A stretch of DNA of 64,000 nt from Parvibaculum sp. (GTDB taxonomy: Bacteria > Pseudomonadota > Alphaproteobacteria > Parvibaculales > Parvibaculaceae): assembly GCF_030694575.1 (NCBI RefSeq), contig NZ_JAUYUS010000052.1:47662-111661 (forward strand), in the 5' to 3' direction. Position numbers and translations under genes: made by a program. This document shows positions 26,678-36,741 of the stretch, one piece after another; the stretch's first letter is position 1, and every line of letters starts with the position of its first letter. Under the pieces are notes generated by a model. The model searched no databases. It was not told the origin of the DNA and saw only the letters and a program-made list of their open reading frames with translations.

Positions 26678-27511
26678 TCAGAACTGGCCGAGCGCGACGC
26701 GGCGCACCGCGTCGGTGTCGGTCGGCTGGTGACCGACATCATGCGCGGGTGCCGGCACTTCCTGGACGGTGTTCGAGATGCGTCCAATGCCCGTCACCTC
26801 CACTTCGACGACGTCGCCGATATTCATGGGCCGCGAGTTGGCGGGCGTGCCGGTCAGCACAATGTCGCCCGGAAGGAAAGTAATGTGACGCGAGAGATCG
26901 GCGAAGATGTAGTCGATCGGAAAGGTCATCTCGCTGACCGGCCCGTCCTGCACCATCTTGCCGTTGATGTAGGTGCGGACGCTTTCCTTGCGGATGTCGA
27001 CACCGCGCACGATGCCCGGACCAATGGGACAGAAACCGTCCTGCCCCTTGACGCGCAACATGGAGCCTGCATCCGTGTCGCGGAAATCCTGCGCGCCGAC
27101 ATCGTTGGCCGGCGCGAAGCCCGCAAGGCAGTCCCACACTTCATCGGGCGCGACATTGCGCATCGGCTTGCCGACGATCGCCGCGATCTCGCCTTCGTAG
27201 TTCAGGTAGCGGCAGTCGGCCGGACGGTTCAGAAAGCCGCGATGGGAATTGAGCGTCGTCAGCGGCTTCTGAAAGTAGGTTGGCGTGACGAGAGGCGGCG
27301 CCTTGAACTCGACGCGGCGCGAATCGTAGTTCAGGTGAATGCAGATGATCTTGGTCGGATCGCAAGGCGGAAGATAGGTCGCGGCGGCTTCGTCCACCGT
27401 CCGTCCGTCTCCAAGGCGGAGCTTGCCGCCCTCCTCCGGCTTCACCCAGACCGGCGTTCCCTGATGCAGGATACGCCGCCATTCCTCGCGCGGACCGTCC
27501 AGAACCGACAT
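26678..27511 (-). CDS. hpaG: fumarylacetoacetate hydrolase family isomerase/decarboxylase (HpaG-like)
   Basis: From ATG 27511, with GAGGGAGG upstream, the product is 277 residues. FAH-family features include [12 protein letters not shown], the metal motif [24 protein letters not shown], and [21 protein letters not shown]. HpaG-type members decarboxylate and isomerise 2-hydroxymuconate-type diacids after oxidation of the ring-cleavage semialdehyde. The longer frame to 27562 is not supported because it overlaps the VOC gene and lacks a ribosome-binding site. Confidence 0.85.
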
Positions 27512-27558
27512 GTGTTTTCCTCCCTCTTTCATTCGGCAATATGGAATGGACGCTCCGG

Positions 27559-28461
27559 TCACACTTCCATCAGCCCCTTTTTCATGACTTCTTCGTTCTG
27601 CTCATGGCCATAGGTGTCGCGCTGGTAATATTCCGACTGGTGCGTCGCCTCGCGCGCGCCCCAACCCACCTCGCACATAAAGCCGGACGGGTTGAGGAAG
27701 TAGAAGGAATACATGTGATCGTTCGCGTGGCGGCCGGGCATCATGGTGATGGGGATGCCCGCCTGGCGGACGATCTCATAGGTGAGGCCGACATCATCGA
27801 AACTTTCCACCTCGAGCATCAGGTGGTTGATGCGCTTTTCGCCGGGCGGACCGAAGGCCACCGTGTGGTCGCGCGTATTGCAGTGCATGAACATGAGGTC
27901 GAAGGGCTTGTCGAGACCGGGAAAGGGAATGCGGTATTCGACACCGCCGCGCATGCCGAGCAGCTTGTAGAACTCATAGGTCTTTTCGAAGCCGACCGTT
28001 TCCTTCTGAATGAGATGGCCCAATCCGCCCTCGCCCGTCTTGAAGCGGCCATGCATGCGGCGGCCGGGGTGAAAGGGCTTGTCGGACTGCACCTGCGGCC
28101 CGTGGAAAATCTCGATCGGGAAACCGCTCGCATCCTTGAGCTTCATCACTTCGATGACACGGCGATCCGCCGCTTCCTCATAAGAGCCGATCCGCACGTC
28201 GATGCCGGCATTGGTAAGCTTCCTGTGCATCTCGCGGAATTCCTCGACGCCCGCGACGCGGAAACCGAGGAAATTCAGATCGTCCGTACCGTCCTCTTCC
28301 AGGATGATGCGGTGATGCCAGTAATCCATCCGCAGATAGCAGCGGCCCGCCTCGCCCTCATCCGCCACTTCGAGGCCGAGGATCTTCGTTGCGTAGTCCT
28401 TCCAGTCATTGAGGCTCTTTACGCCGAGCCCCATATAGCCGAGTTCCGTGACCTGAACCAT
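27559..28461 (-). CDS. type I extradiol ring-cleavage dioxygenase (VOC superfamily)
   Basis: The 300-residue protein consists of two VOC domains as in BphC/HsaC. Metal ligands are visible in the second: His149 (GLGHL), His213 (NHLMLEV) and Glu264 (CEVGWG), the 2-His-1-carboxylate iron site. It would cleave a catechol next to the hydroxyls. Because the next genes are an aldehyde dehydrogenase and an FAH decarboxylase rather than a C-C hydrolase, the cleavage product should be a semialdehyde, meaning that the carbon at the cleaved position is unsubstituted. It lies between the ALDH gene (13 bases) and the FAH gene. Confidence 0.88.
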   Translation of the reverse strand: MVQVTELGYMGLGVKSLNDWKDYATKILGLEVADEGEAGRCYLRMDYWHHRIILEEDGTDDLNFLGFRVAGVEEFREMHRKLTNAGIDVRIGSYEEAADRRVIEVMKLKDASGFPIEIFHGPQVQSDKPFHPGRRMHGRFKTGEGGLGHLIQKETVGFEKTYEFYKLLGMRGGVEYRIPFPGLDKPFDLMFMHCNTRDHTVAFGPPGEKRINHLMLEVESFDDVGLTYEIVRQAGIPITMMPGRHANDHMYSFYFLNPSGFMCEVGWGAREATHQSEYYQRDTYGHEQNEEVMKKGLMEV

Positions 28462-28473
28462 GTGTGCCTCCCC

Positions 28474-29934
28474 TCAGGCGAACGATCCCTTGCGGACCGA
28501 AATGTTTTTTATGTCAGTGTAGAAATCGAAGCTCCAGGTGCCGCCCTCGCGGCCGATGCCGGAGTCCTTCGCGCCGCCGAAAGGCGCCGCCAGATCGCGG
28601 ACGAAGAAGCAATTGACCCAGAGCGTGCCAGCCGTGACGCGCGAGGCGATGTCCATCGCGCGCTTTTCGTTGCGGCTGAACAAGGTGCCCGCGAGACCGT
28701 ACCGCGTGTTGTTGGCAAGCTCGATCACCTCGTCGTCGGAGGAGAAGTTCTGCCAGGTGAGGACCGGGCCGAAGACCTCGCGCTGAGCGATCTCGAGCTC
28801 CGGCGTGATGTTCGCGAAGAGCGTCGGCTCGAAATAGAGTTCGCCGAAATTCGCGCGGTTGCCGCCCCAGAGCGGTACGGCGCCATCCGCCCTGGCCCGC
28901 TCGACGAAACCGGCCACGCGCGCGAAGTGCTCCTTGTGAATGAGCGGTCCGACGCGCGTATCCTTGTCGCGCGGGTCGCCGACGATCATGTGGCTTGCGG
29001 CGCCACGCACTTTTTCCAGGAACTCTTCCTCGATCTTCTTCTCGACCATGATGCGGGTGCCTGCGAGGCAGACCTGACCTGCATTCATGTATTGCCCGGC
29101 GACCGTCTGCGCGGCCGCATCGAGATCGGCATCGGCACAGACGATGAAGGGCGATTTGCCGCCAAGCTCGGCGCTCATGGGCGTGATCGAACGCGCCGCC
29201 GCCTGCCCGATGATCTTCGCCGTGTCGGTCGAGCCGGTGAAACTGATGCGGTCGACATCGGGATGGTTGACGAGCGCATCGCCCGCCTCCTCCCCGATCC
29301 CCTGCACGACATTGAGAACGCCCGCGGGAACGCCCGCCGCATGCGCAATGTCGGCCATCAGCGAGCAGGTGAGCGGCGCCCATTCCGGCGGCTTGACGAC
29401 CACGGTGTTACCCGCTGCAAGCGCTGGGCCGACCTTCCAGGTGGTCAGCATGAGGGGCGCATTCCACGGCGTGATGAGAACCGCGACGCCGGCTGGATCG
29501 TATCTCACATGGTTCACGACTTCCGGCGAGTCGATCGAATGACCATCAAGCGTCAAAGCCCAGTCGGCGAAGAACTCGATATTCTGCGCCGCGCGCGGCA
29601 CGACACGATGGACATTGCCCATGAGGAGCGAGCCGTTGTCCATCGTCTCGACGGCGGCGAGATCGTTCACCCGCGCCTTGATGCCTTCGGCGAACTTCTT
29701 GAGGATCGGCAGACGTCCCTTCGGACCGAGCGCCGCCCAGGCGGGAAAGGCCTTGCGTGCCGCCGCGACGGCCGCATCCGCCTCCGCCTTGCCGCCCGCC
29801 GACAGATCGCCGAGATGCGAGCCGTCGATGGGCGAGAAGTTGGCGAATTTCTGCTTCGAGGCGACACGCTTTCCGCCGATCCAGTGATCGGTGGAAATGT
29901 CGACGCCCGCGACTTTTACGCTGTTACCGTTCAT
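28474..29934 (-). CDS. hpaE: aldehyde dehydrogenase (HpaE-like semialdehyde dehydrogenase)
   Basis: The 486-residue enzyme has the ALDH motifs TPWNAPLMLTTWKVGPALAAG, SFTGSTDTAKIIG, the catalytic glutamate in AELGGKSP, and the nucleophile Cys in MNAGQVCLAGTR. It would oxidise the ring-cleavage semialdehyde with NAD(P). Its ATG at 29934 overlaps the HpaB stop by one base (TGATG), which indicates translational coupling; a GTG at 29937 is also in frame. HpaE is the best family fit, but the substrate need not be 5-carboxymethyl-2-hydroxymuconate semialdehyde. Confidence 0.88.
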   Translation of the reverse strand: MNGNSVKVAGVDISTDHWIGGKRVASKQKFANFSPIDGSHLGDLSAGGKAEADAAVAAARKAFPAWAALGPKGRLPILKKFAEGIKARVNDLAAVETMDNGSLLMGNVHRVVPRAAQNIEFFADWALTLDGHSIDSPEVVNHVRYDPAGVAVLITPWNAPLMLTTWKVGPALAAGNTVVVKPPEWAPLTCSLMADIAHAAGVPAGVLNVVQGIGEEAGDALVNHPDVDRISFTGSTDTAKIIGQAAARSITPMSAELGGKSPFIVCADADLDAAAQTVAGQYMNAGQVCLAGTRIMVEKKIEEEFLEKVRGAASHMIVGDPRDKDTRVGPLIHKEHFARVAGFVERARADGAVPLWGGNRANFGELYFEPTLFANITPELEIAQREVFGPVLTWQNFSSDDEVIELANNTRYGLAGTLFSRNEKRAMDIASRVTAGTLWVNCFFVRDLAAPFGGAKDSGIGREGGTWSFDFYTDIKNISVRKGSFA

Positions 29935-31415
29935 CACACGGCCTCCGCGACATGGCGGTCCGCTTTTTTCATCGCGCCAATGTCCTCGGTCAGAAAGCGA
30001 TCGACCAACTCGTTGGCGCGGGTGCGGTCACCGAACAGATGGGCCATCTGATAGTTACGGACCGAAGATCCGAGATAGAAGCGCTCGTACTGGAGGTTCC
30101 GGCCAGCAAGGCCCGTGCCGACGAAATCCCATGCGAGCCGGAAGACACGCGCGCGCTGCTCGGCACCCACATCGCCAGCGCCGCGCAGATAATGGTCGAT
30201 GAGCGGCCGAAGACCGGCATCGTCGAGTTGAGCGCGGCTCGGGGCGGCGAAGACGTTATGCGACCCGATGAGTTGGATGATTTCGCTGACCCGCGCCATC
30301 CATCGCGGCATCGACGCGCGAAGGGCGGCGAAGGGTTGGGCATCCGGCAGCCAGACGCCGTTGCCATAGTCTATAGCCCCGTCTTCGGCGGCTTTCAGGC
30401 AGGCGCGGGTCAATTCGGCATAGCTCCAGATTTCGCCGAGCATCTCCCATGTCTGCGGCTTGACGTCGTTGATCACCTCGGTCATCCGCGAGGCGAGGCC
30501 CCAGGCAAATTCGAGTTTCGTCAGCGCCCGGACCGTTGTCTGCTGCATGACGTTCGGCCACCAGCTGCGCATCATGACCGAATTGTAGACGGCGGTGTTG
30601 CAGTTGACGTGCAGACGGTTCCGGGGCACTTCGACATTGTCGAAGATCACGAAGGCATCCTGCTCATCGAACCGGCCCGAGATGGGGTGATCGAAAAAAT
30701 TGCTGCTTTCGGAAAACGAATCCCGGCAGATGAATTTGAGACCAGGGGTGGACATCGGAATGCAGAAGGAGATCGCGTACTCGTCGCAATCGGGCGGCAA
30801 GGGATGGGACGGATAGACCGCAATCTCGTCGGCGAAAGGGGCGAGCGTCGCGAGGATCCGCGCACCGCGCACGACGATGCCGTGCTCCGTTTCGCCAACC
30901 TTGCGAAGGGCCACATCGTTGCCGGGTTGCGGCGCGTCGCCCTGCGCCTTGTCAATGGTCGGATTGACGATCGTATGCGTCAGCGAAATGTCGTTGCGGC
31001 GCAGATATTTCTGATAGTTGACGAGGTTTTCCGCGCCCTCCTCGTTGCCATTTACGGCCCACTCCTCGGCGCGGCCAGCGAAGCCCGCATAGGTCACATT
31101 CATATAGTCCGGCGTGCGGCCCATCAGGCCGACTGAATATGCGGCGATTTTTTCCAGCCCCGCGCGACGACGCGCCAGATCCTGCCTCGATCGAGGAATC
31201 ATATGGCTAACATTGATCTTTTCACCCGTCTCGGGATCCGGCATCAGGCAGGCGTCAGCCTCTTTATGCTGGAGATCATAGACGGCTGCGACGCCACGCG
31301 CCGCGCCCGCGAATGCGGGGTCGTCGGCGACGCTCTCGATCTTTCGGTCGCCGACCCAAATCTCCCGAGGTTGCTTGAGGCCCTCCAAAAACTGTGCGCC
31401 CGTACGTGCCGGCAT
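29934..31415 (-). CDS. hpaB: 4-hydroxyphenylacetate 3-hydroxylase-like monooxygenase (HpaB family)
   Basis: The 493-residue protein matches the HpaB large component: TGAQFLEGLKQPREIWVGDR at the start, VNPTIDKAQGD, FCIPMSTPGLKFICRDSF, FVIFDNVEVPRNRLHV, and GDRTRANELVDRFLTEDIG near the end. These FADH2-dependent enzymes ortho-hydroxylate phenols to catechols and need a separate flavin reductase (HpaC), which is not in the window. It is the first gene of the leftward meta-cleavage operon. Its ATG at 31415 has AGGGAG upstream. Beyond it lies a TetR operator region and the divergent TetR gene. Confidence 0.88.
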   Translation of the reverse strand: MPARTGAQFLEGLKQPREIWVGDRKIESVADDPAFAGAARGVAAVYDLQHKEADACLMPDPETGEKINVSHMIPRSRQDLARRRAGLEKIAAYSVGLMGRTPDYMNVTYAGFAGRAEEWAVNGNEEGAENLVNYQKYLRRNDISLTHTIVNPTIDKAQGDAPQPGNDVALRKVGETEHGIVVRGARILATLAPFADEIAVYPSHPLPPDCDEYAISFCIPMSTPGLKFICRDSFSESSNFFDHPISGRFDEQDAFVIFDNVEVPRNRLHVNCNTAVYNSVMMRSWWPNVMQQTTVRALTKLEFAWGLASRMTEVINDVKPQTWEMLGEIWSYAELTRACLKAAEDGAIDYGNGVWLPDAQPFAALRASMPRWMARVSEIIQLIGSHNVFAAPSRAQLDDAGLRPLIDHYLRGAGDVGAEQRARVFRLAWDFVGTGLAGRNLQYERFYLGSSVRNYQMAHLFGDRTRANELVDRFLTEDIGAMKKADRHVAEAV

Positions 31416-31513
31416 GGCTTTCTCCCTTTACACTCGTATTGATTCTTGTCTCGACACCCGGCTCAAGTGGCATGGCTGGCAAATCCACCCGCAACCATCC
31501 ATATCTTATATAT

Positions 31514-31536
31514 ACTCATTTATGAGTGGACTCATA
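31514..31536. promoter_or_regulatory. two overlapping perfect palindromes, TetR operator candidate
   Basis: ACTCAT-TT-ATGAGT at 31514-31527 and TATGAGT-GG-ACTCATA at 31521-31536 are perfect inverted repeats that share the TATGAGT segment. They lie between the divergent hpaB-like gene (start 31415) and the TetR gene (start 31686). This is the typical position and form of a TetR operator with two dimers. Confidence 0.7.
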
Positions 31537-31685
31537 TCTTCCGCACGTTGCACAAACTTGTCAACCGGCGAGGCTCGCCGACAATTGGCGCAGGAATGGT
31601 CGAGATACTTGCCGTGCCGCCAAATAATCTGACAGACGGGGCCTGGCGGCCGCTGGACGCAACCACACAATAATCAGGACGCTCG

Positions 31686-32414
31686 ATGGACACACCCTCG
31701 AAAACTAGCAAGCAAGTCAGATCCAAATCCGCAAAGGGAGAACGTCCGCAGACGGAAGGGCGAAGAGAGCGCAACAAGCGGGAAAAGGTCGCGCGCATCA
31801 CGGCGGCGGCCCGTACTCTGTTTCACATCAAGGGTTATACGGAAACGACCACGCAGGAAGTGGCGGAAGCTGCCGACATCGGAGCTGGCACACTATTTCT
31901 CTATGCTAAATCAAAGGAAGACCTCCTCATCCTTGTTTTCAAGGATGAAATGAGCCAGTTGATAGAGGAAGTGTATGGAACAATTCGGAAGAAGGCCCCG
32001 CTGCTTGAGCAAACGGAGTCATTGTTCGACGGATTTATTGAATATCACAGACGCGATGTTGTCATTGCCCGCGCGCTAATTCGCGAACTCAGCTTCTCCG
32101 GCAACCCCGGGCGCCGGAAAGACGTGCTCACCATTCCAGAAGCGATTATCGAAAAGCTTGTCCATTTCGTCTCAGCCGCTCAGTCGCGCGGCGAAATTCA
32201 CGCCGATATCGATCCGGTCGAAGCAGCGCGGTGTCTGTTTGCCATCTATTATCAGCAGTTGCAAACCTGGCTGGGAACCTATGTCAGCCACAGCATCTTC
32301 AAAAAAAACATGCATGTACTGCTCAAATTCGTGGTCGACGGAATGTCCGTAGACGGCATACACAAAACAGAACCCTCGCGAAATAAGCGAACGTCGCAGA
32401 ACGGGAAAAAATAA
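31686..32414 (+). CDS. TetR/AcrR-family regulator of the meta-cleavage operon
   Basis: The 242-residue protein has a basic N-terminal extension, then a TetR helix-turn-helix (ARTLFHIKGYTETTTQEVAE, IGAGTLFLYAKSKEDLL) at about residues 40-80 and a helical ligand domain. It is divergent from the hpaB-like gene, with overlapping palindromes between, so it probably represses both itself and that operon until an aromatic or acyl-CoA inducer binds. The stretch between its end and 32643 (229 bases) shows no gene. Confidence 0.9.
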   Translation: MDTPSKTSKQVRSKSAKGERPQTEGRRERNKREKVARITAAARTLFHIKGYTETTTQEVAEAADIGAGTLFLYAKSKEDLLILVFKDEMSQLIEEVYGTIRKKAPLLEQTESLFDGFIEYHRRDVVIARALIRELSFSGNPGRRKDVLTIPEAIIEKLVHFVSAAQSRGEIHADIDPVEAARCLFAIYYQQLQTWLGTYVSHSIFKKNMHVLLKFVVDGMSVDGIHKTEPSRNKRTSQNGKK

Positions 32415-32643
32415 GAACAGGCTCGCTAAACCAACACTTGGAGAAAAGCGGCGCCTTCGAAGGCGAATGAGTTTGGCTGATTCAGCATTCCAACACTGCC
32501 GGCTTTCGAGATCGGCACGAAGACAAGGTTTGGGTCAGGAGTATCTCTCTCGACCCAAGGGGCAGTCGACGCCCGTCTTTCAAGGGGAGGATCGGGGGAG
32601 GGGCCTCGAAATCCGCGCGCCGACTGCGACTAGGGTTCGGACC

Positions 32644-32970
32644 CTAGTGCTGACCGTCAGGTATTCTCAACATGAGACCGTCGAGATCGTCGGTCATGGT
32701 GATCTGACAAGCAAGGCGGCTGTTTTCCGTCGAACCCTCGGCAAACTGTAGTAAGTTGGCTTCCATGCCGCCCGGCTCGGCCATGCCGGTCCGGGCCATC
32801 CACGCGGCATCGACATGTACATGGCAGGTCGCGCAGGCGCACTCGCCGCCGCAATCGCCGTCAATACCCGGCACACTGTTGTTGACTGCGGCATCCCTCG
32901 CGGTTGTGCCGCTCTTGACCGCAATCGGATATTCGACGCCGTCCGGTTCGATGAAAATGATTGTGGGCAT
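32644..32970 (-). CDS. 2Fe-2S ferredoxin (putidaredoxin/adrenodoxin type)
   Basis: The 108-residue protein has cysteines at 40, 46, 49 and 88 in the C-x5-C-x2-C...C pattern of P450 ferredoxins (DCGGECACATCHVHV). It starts at ATG 32970 with AAGAGA upstream. It would pass electrons to a P450, most simply to the CYP153 encoded 106 bases upstream. It is the only ferredoxin in the window for three CYP153 genes and two Rieske systems, and no ferredoxin reductase is present. Confidence 0.92.
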   Translation of the reverse strand: MPTIIFIEPDGVEYPIAVKSGTTARDAAVNNSVPGIDGDCGGECACATCHVHVDAAWMARTGMAEPGGMEANLLQFAEGSTENSRLACQITMTDDLDGLMLRIPDGQH

Positions 32971-33076
32971 TTTTTCTCTTGTCAATCATGCCGGGTGAAA
33001 AGCCGGCTGGGGCGTTTTCGCGACGAACCGCGAGCGCCGCTCCGTCGCGAATTAATGCGCCGGACCGGGCCCGGCT

Positions 33077-34330
33077 CTAATGCACGTACAGCTTCACCGG
33101 CAAATGGGTGAACCCTCGGATGAAGTTGGACAGCGTTCTCTCGGGTGCGCCGACGACCTCCACCTTGCTGAAACGCTTCAGGATTTCTTCCCAGATGATG
33201 CGCAACTGCAGCTCCGCCACGCGGTTCCCCATACAGCGATGTACGCCGAAACCGAAGGAAAGATGGTGACGGGAATTCGGACGGTTGATGATGAACTCGT
33301 TCGGACGGTCGATCACCTCGTCGTCCCGGTTTCCCGAGAGGTACCACATGACGACTTTGTCGCCCTTCCTGATCTTCTTGCCACCGATTTCGGCGTCCAT
33401 GAGCGCCGTCCGACGCATATGCGTCAGCGGCGTCTGCCAACGGATGATCTCGGGGATCATTTTCGGGATGAGATCCGGATCGGCCATCAGCTTGCGATAT
33501 TCGGCCGGGTTCTGATTAAGAGCGAGCACCCCGCCGCTGATGGAATTGCGCGTGGTGTCGTTACCGCCCACGATCAGGAGAATCAGGTTTCCGAGGAATT
33601 CGAGATACGGCATGTCCCGCGTCGCCGGCGAATGCACCATCATCGAGATCAGATCGGGCTTCGGCGGCTCGTTGACCCGCTGGTCCCACAGACCCTTGAA
33701 GTAGTGCGCACATTCGAGGAGTTCCTCGCGGCGCTGCTCAAACGAAGAAACCACGCCCGTCTCTGGTGTTGAGGTCGCAACATCTGACCAGCGCGTGAGC
33801 TTGCGCCGCTCCTCCCAAGGGAAATCGAACAGTGTCGCCAGCGTCATTGTCGTAAGCTCGATGGAAACTCGATCAACCCAATCGATCTCCTCGCCTATGG
33901 GAAGAGAATCGAGAATAATCCCTGCGCGCTCGCGGATGATGGGCTCCAGCAGAACAAGATTGGACGGGGCGACAGCTGGACTGACTGCCTTGCGCTGAGC
34001 GTCGTGCTTGGGGGGATCCATCGCAATGAACATCTCAAGCTCAAGCGCCGCTTCGCCGCTTTGCATGTCCTGCAGGGCGATACCACCAAGTTTAGCCTCC
34101 GAGGAAAATGTCTGGTGGTTCACCTCGACCTGCATGATGTCGTTGAATTTCGTTACCGACCAGTAGGGCCCGTAGGCGCTCTCGGGGCAATAATGGACGG
34201 GGTCTTCCCGCCGCAGCCGGGCGAAGTAACTCCCAATCATGTCGCTTTGAAAGAGCTTTGGATCGCTGACATCCATCTGAGAAAGCGGGACCGTCGAAGC
34301 AGTATCTCCAACCAATGTGTCGGTCGTCAT
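33077..34330 (-). CDS. cytochrome P450, CYP153 family (copy 1)
   Basis: The 417-residue protein has an I-helix LLIVGGNDTTRNS, an EIIRWQTPL ExxR helix and the heme loop FGFGVHRCMGN with Cys at about 366. The N-terminal FARLRREDPVHYCPES, WSVTKFNDIM and AMDPPKHDAQRKAVSP segments are typical of CYP153 hydroxylases, which oxidise terminal methyl groups of alkanes, cycloalkanes and monoterpenes such as limonene. ATG 34330 is preferred to the longer frame from 34396. Its start lies 59 bases from an operator-like element. The ferredoxin gene follows. Confidence 0.92.
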   Translation of the reverse strand: MTTDTLVGDTASTVPLSQMDVSDPKLFQSDMIGSYFARLRREDPVHYCPESAYGPYWSVTKFNDIMQVEVNHQTFSSEAKLGGIALQDMQSGEAALELEMFIAMDPPKHDAQRKAVSPAVAPSNLVLLEPIIRERAGIILDSLPIGEEIDWVDRVSIELTTMTLATLFDFPWEERRKLTRWSDVATSTPETGVVSSFEQRREELLECAHYFKGLWDQRVNEPPKPDLISMMVHSPATRDMPYLEFLGNLILLIVGGNDTTRNSISGGVLALNQNPAEYRKLMADPDLIPKMIPEIIRWQTPLTHMRRTALMDAEIGGKKIRKGDKVVMWYLSGNRDDEVIDRPNEFIINRPNSRHHLSFGFGVHRCMGNRVAELQLRIIWEEILKRFSKVEVVGAPERTLSNFIRGFTHLPVKLYVH

Positions 34331-34388
34331 CTCTCTGCCCTCCAGATCGTCGTCTACGCAGCATCCACCCGTCGTGCGGATGCTATCC

Positions 34389-34405
34389 AAATTCATTATA
34401 ATAAA
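34389..34405 (-). promoter_or_regulatory. exact second copy of operator-like TTTATTATAATGAATTT
   Basis: Read on the minus strand this 17-mer is identical to 6626-6642. It lies 59 bases upstream of the CYP153 start. Two exact AT-rich 17-mers in front of two unrelated catabolic genes in GC-rich DNA are unlikely by chance. Confidence 0.6.
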
Positions 34406-34486
34406 TCATGTGGGCGATTCAGCGTCAAACACTTTCGTTCCCGCACGCGCCCTCCAAAAAACGGTAGGGAGGCCGCCCCAGTTCCA

Positions 34487-36136
<1,650 letters not shown>

Positions 36137-36246
36137 TCATATCCCAGCCACGAAACGGTGGGTGTCGTTCCGGAATTTACCTCATCGAAACCATATTCGG
36201 TCGCCGAGCAATCTTCCTCGCAGCGCCGGGAGGGGAGCTGCGTTGC

Positions 36247-36693
36247 CTAAGCGGGCTTTGGATCGCGAATGAGAACGGTGCCCTGGGCCGCACAACAGGC
36301 GCGGCCCTCGTTCGTCACATCTATACGAACCACCGCAGTCGATTTTGTCATCGCGATCAATTCGGCCACTGCTATCACCTTGCCCGACGATACCGGCGCC
36401 AGCAGATTGAGCTTGAATTCCGTCGTGGCCGCCCACTGTCCTTTCCGCATATGCGGATAGCAAACGCAGCCGAGAACATGGTCGCACATCGCAGCCAGCA
36501 CCCCACCATGCATGTTTCCGATCGGCGTCAACAGCCGGTCGGAGACTTCCATCTCGGCAGTGAGCTTGCCCGGCTCGATATGCGTGATGCGGACCCCCAG
36601 AAACTCGGGCAACCCTTTCATTGAATTGCTGGCGTTTATGAAGCCCTGTGCGATTTCCTGGTTGAACTCCGGCAGTTTTGCAACAATTGTCAT
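36247..36693 (-). CDS. PaaI-like hot-dog acyl-CoA thioesterase
   Basis: The 148-residue protein shows the PaaI/YbgC-like hot-dog pattern: RITHIEPGKLTAEMEVSDRL, then IGNMHGGVLAAMCDHVLGCV, where N-x-x-H-G-G is the signature. It probably hydrolyses stalled or dead-end CoA thioesters and so frees CoA. GGAG precedes the ATG at 36693. It lies between the nitronate monooxygenase-like gene and the BVMO gene, all leftward. Confidence 0.88.
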   Translation of the reverse strand: MTIVAKLPEFNQEIAQGFINASNSMKGLPEFLGVRITHIEPGKLTAEMEVSDRLLTPIGNMHGGVLAAMCDHVLGCVCYPHMRKGQWAATTEFKLNLLAPVSSGKVIAVAELIAMTKSTAVVRIDVTNEGRACCAAQGTVLIRDPKPA

Positions 36694-36741
36694 TTCGTTT
36701 TCTCCGAACCTTCAATGATCCCCAAGGCGCGCAGCCGAGGC

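Noticed and set aside
27541..30051. Very long plus-strand frame (836 codons) opposite the FAH, VOC and ALDH genes
   Set aside because: It is antisense to three strongly conserved enzymes, has the Arg/His-rich composition of a shadow frame in GC-rich DNA and no family pattern.
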